From positions 1-64,000 of the forward strand of contig JALQWG010000006.1 in assembly GCA_023260135.1 (NCBI GenBank): 64,000 nucleotides of DNA, written 5' to 3'. The translations under genes were made by a program, and so were the position numbers. Shown in pieces: positions 62,809-64,000 of this stretch. Within the stretch, counting starts at the first letter, position 1. Each line of letters begins with the position of its first letter. The stretch is from Candidatus Altimarinota bacterium (GTDB lineage Bacteria > Patescibacteriota > Gracilibacteria > BD1-5 > UBA2023). The notes beneath the pieces were generated by a model, which made no database searches, was not told the DNA's origin, and was given only the letters and a program-made list of their open reading frames with translations.

Positions 62809-62834
62809 ATAAAAAACGCCACCCGAAGGTGGCT
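62809..62834 (-). terminator. Minus-strand terminator
   Basis: GCCACC-TTCG-GGTGGC followed by TTTTTT on the minus strand. It ends the transcript of the gene at 62939-63241 or a small RNA from 62835-62938. Confidence 0.85.
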
Positions 62835-62938
62835 TAAGACCGCTGAAGGTCAGAGGCAACTACGAGGGGAAAGCTACCCCTCATAGAATTCTGAAAGTAT
62901 GCTTACCCAAGTGGTCAGCTCCTATAATTTGAACTCTC
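62835..62938 (-). ncRNA. Structured 3' region or small RNA
   Basis: On the minus strand two hairpins, GAGGGGTAGCTTTCCCCTC and GACC-TTCAGC-GGTC, stand between the upstream stop and the terminator. A 16-codon frame starting M-R-G-S-F-P-L-V-V-A lies across them. It does not match tmRNA, SRP or 6S RNA by eye. Possibly a small RNA or an attenuator. Confidence 0.3.
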
Positions 62939-63241
62939 TTACAAGAATTCTCATCATAGAAGCCTCCATCAAGAGACTACTATTTTACTTCAGATAATTG
63001 CCTTGTACAAAGTTATAACCTTGTACCTTTTTCTATAGTATACATCATCATCGTATTGGTAGAAGTACCAATCCAGTGAGATATAGTCTATAGGTACTCC
63101 ACTCATCTTGCTCGTGGCTATTTTGGCTTCGAGTTCAGTGAATGGTTCATCAGAAAAGTCGATATACTCGATTATGAATCTGATTGCACGACGTGAGATT
63201 TTATAGTATACTCTCAATACTTTTTTGTTTTTATTTGCCAT
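62939..63241 (-). CDS. Small basic hypothetical protein
   Basis: A 100-residue, Tyr- and Lys-rich protein (M-A-N-K-N-K-K-V-L-R-V-Y-Y-K-I). Reading UGA as Gly extends it by 17 residues (G-S-K-I-V-V-S-G-W-R-L-L-G-G-E-F-L) beyond the first UGA. No family recognised. The upstream GGA 5-7 nt before the ATG is a weak ribosome-binding-site candidate. Confidence 0.6.
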
Positions 63242-63536
63242 AATTTCCTTTCTTGTAGATATGACAACGGCATTTTATAGACAACTCATAATAAGTCAAC
63301 ATAAAAACTTTTTCATACAAGGAATCAGGGAGAGGGGAGTAGGCTGGATTTTCTTTTGACAAAAGAGGGAGAGTGGAGAGAAAGATTGAGAGACAAGAGG
63401 GGATCATTAGTGAGCCTTTAAATAATTTCCAATCAGACCCAAAGAACTAAGCTATCGAAATCCTTGACATCTTTTATTAAAATGCAAAGAAATAAGTTTT
63501 TTTCTTACTTTTGATAAATCCCCTCTTCGGGGATTT
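63242..63536. other. Gene-free stretch
   Basis: No protein gene seen. It contains purine-rich tracts (GAGAGGGGAGTAGG, GAGGGAGAGTGGAGAG) and a TTGACA (63463-63468) on the plus strand that could start a short transcript ending at the terminator at 63516-63539. Confidence 0.4.
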
Positions 63537-63539
63537 TTA
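63516..63539 (+). terminator. Rho-independent terminator
   Basis: AAATCCCC-TCTTC-GGGGATTTTT on the plus strand. Its right end contains the stop codon of the minus-strand gene at 63537. Confidence 0.7.
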
Positions 63540-64000
63540 TATATTCGGATTCCTATGTACATATGTATAGATGATCGTCATAGCTCACCACCAGAGTGCA
63601 AGTGTCATGAGGAGGAGTCAGGCATAGTGTGTGATGAGTCAGAATGTGTGATCATACTCGAGGAGATCGAGCATGGTGAGGAGATTGCCCCAGTCGTGTG
63701 CCTCTTCGCTCATGCCACCGATGAGAGGAAGTGCGCGAGCACTCGCATCGGAAATATAGAGTGCGACGTCGGTGAGGTTCTGCCCGAGCCACCAGAGTCA
63801 TATACTCGCAGCATAGGGATCAGACTCTCGCACGAGGAACACATAGACGATGACAGCAGGGACGATGAGTTGCATGAGGCTGCCACCGAGTATCGTCATG
63901 AACTCACCGAATGGCATGAATAGGATATGTCCTGCTTCGTGGAATATCAGATTGGGCCCGTGGATCCATGCATCCATCACGGCATCATTGACTCCGAGTG
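63537..64000 (-). CDS. Membrane HEAGH metalloprotease-like protein (partial, 5' end outside window)
   Basis: The last 154 residues of a membrane protein. H-E-A-G-H is a zinc-protease signature as in M50-type enzymes; a membrane helix (G-S-L-M-Q-L-I-V-P-A-V-I-V-Y-V-F-L) and G-L-W-W-L-G-Q-N-L follow, ending in a helix and R-N-P-N-I. The frame is open to the window edge, so the start is not seen. Five UGA codons lie in this part. Confidence 0.75.

Noticed and set aside
63555-63923. 122-residue acidic plus-strand frame
   Set aside because: Antisense to the HEAGH protease-like gene.
1-64000. UGA read as tryptophan (code 4)
   Set aside because: Trp positions such as S-W-Y-N-R of PPK2 and R-W-P-W-Q of DUF1622 use UGG, and UGA lies at conserved glycines.

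Overview
The window reads as a chromosome fragment of a Candidate Phyla Radiation bacterium that uses genetic code 25 (UGA = glycine), that is Gracilibacteria (BD1-5/GN02) or Absconditabacteria (SR1). Read with UGA as stop, almost every conserved gene is broken. Read with UGA as glycine, they become full length, and the UGA codons fall on invariant glycines: G-x-G-L and D-N-G-V-G of a histidine kinase, T-P-I-G-N-L of RsmI, R-E-I-E-G of DnaA, V-N-L-G of the site-2 protease, F-G-L-A of DNA polymerase I. All coordinates below use TAA/TAG as the only stops. No tRNA or rRNA gene was recognised. Shine-Dalgarno motifs are nearly absent, and several -10 boxes lie 5-7 nt before the ATG, which suggests leaderless mRNAs.

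Layout. 1-4.4 kb: a small HTH protein, a long imperfect inverted repeat, then a secreted subtilisin, a small secreted repeat protein and a J-domain/SH3-like protein in one operon. 4.5-9 kb: DUF1622 membrane protein, rimO, an OPR/RAP-like protein, ddl and a gene-free stretch. 9-15.8 kb: a large surface protein with a lamin-tail-like domain, a candidate structured RNA, a protein ending in an SSB-like acidic tip, a polytopic membrane protein, a Wzx-type flippase and a secreted beta-rich protein. 15.9-21.7 kb: an exonuclease-less polA, membrane and stress proteins (PH-like, HPF-like, RseP-like, DUF3096-like, PrsW-like) and tsaE. 21.7-27.1 kb: a type IV pilus cluster (PilN-, PilO- and PilC-like proteins and four pseudopilins). 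27-35.9 kb: dnaB, a TPR protein, rplS, dnaA, rsmI, a sugar mutarotase and hypotheticals. 35.9-43.7 kb: a histidine kinase with a NAGPA-like secreted protein, gltX, mltG and a ferric-reductase/rubredoxin/FNR fusion. 43.8-50.9 kb: U32 peptidase, peroxiredoxin lipoprotein, PHP phosphoesterase, and DUF4395, glutaredoxin, rhodanese and ArsR genes. 51-56.2 kb: an RND efflux pair. 56.4-64 kb: PPK2, an HI0933-type flavoprotein, an ECF sigma factor with an overlapping membrane partner, and a truncated HEAGH metalloprotease-like gene.

The gene set (replication, translation factors, murein enzymes, pili, secreted protease, efflux, few biosynthetic enzymes) fits a host-attached or predatory CPR cell. The most striking pattern is that dispersed palindromic or low-complexity repeats, normally intergenic, sit in frame inside conserved genes (mutarotase, HI0933 flavoprotein twice, U32 peptidase, TsaE, polA). 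Some of these insertions stay open only because UGA is a sense codon.
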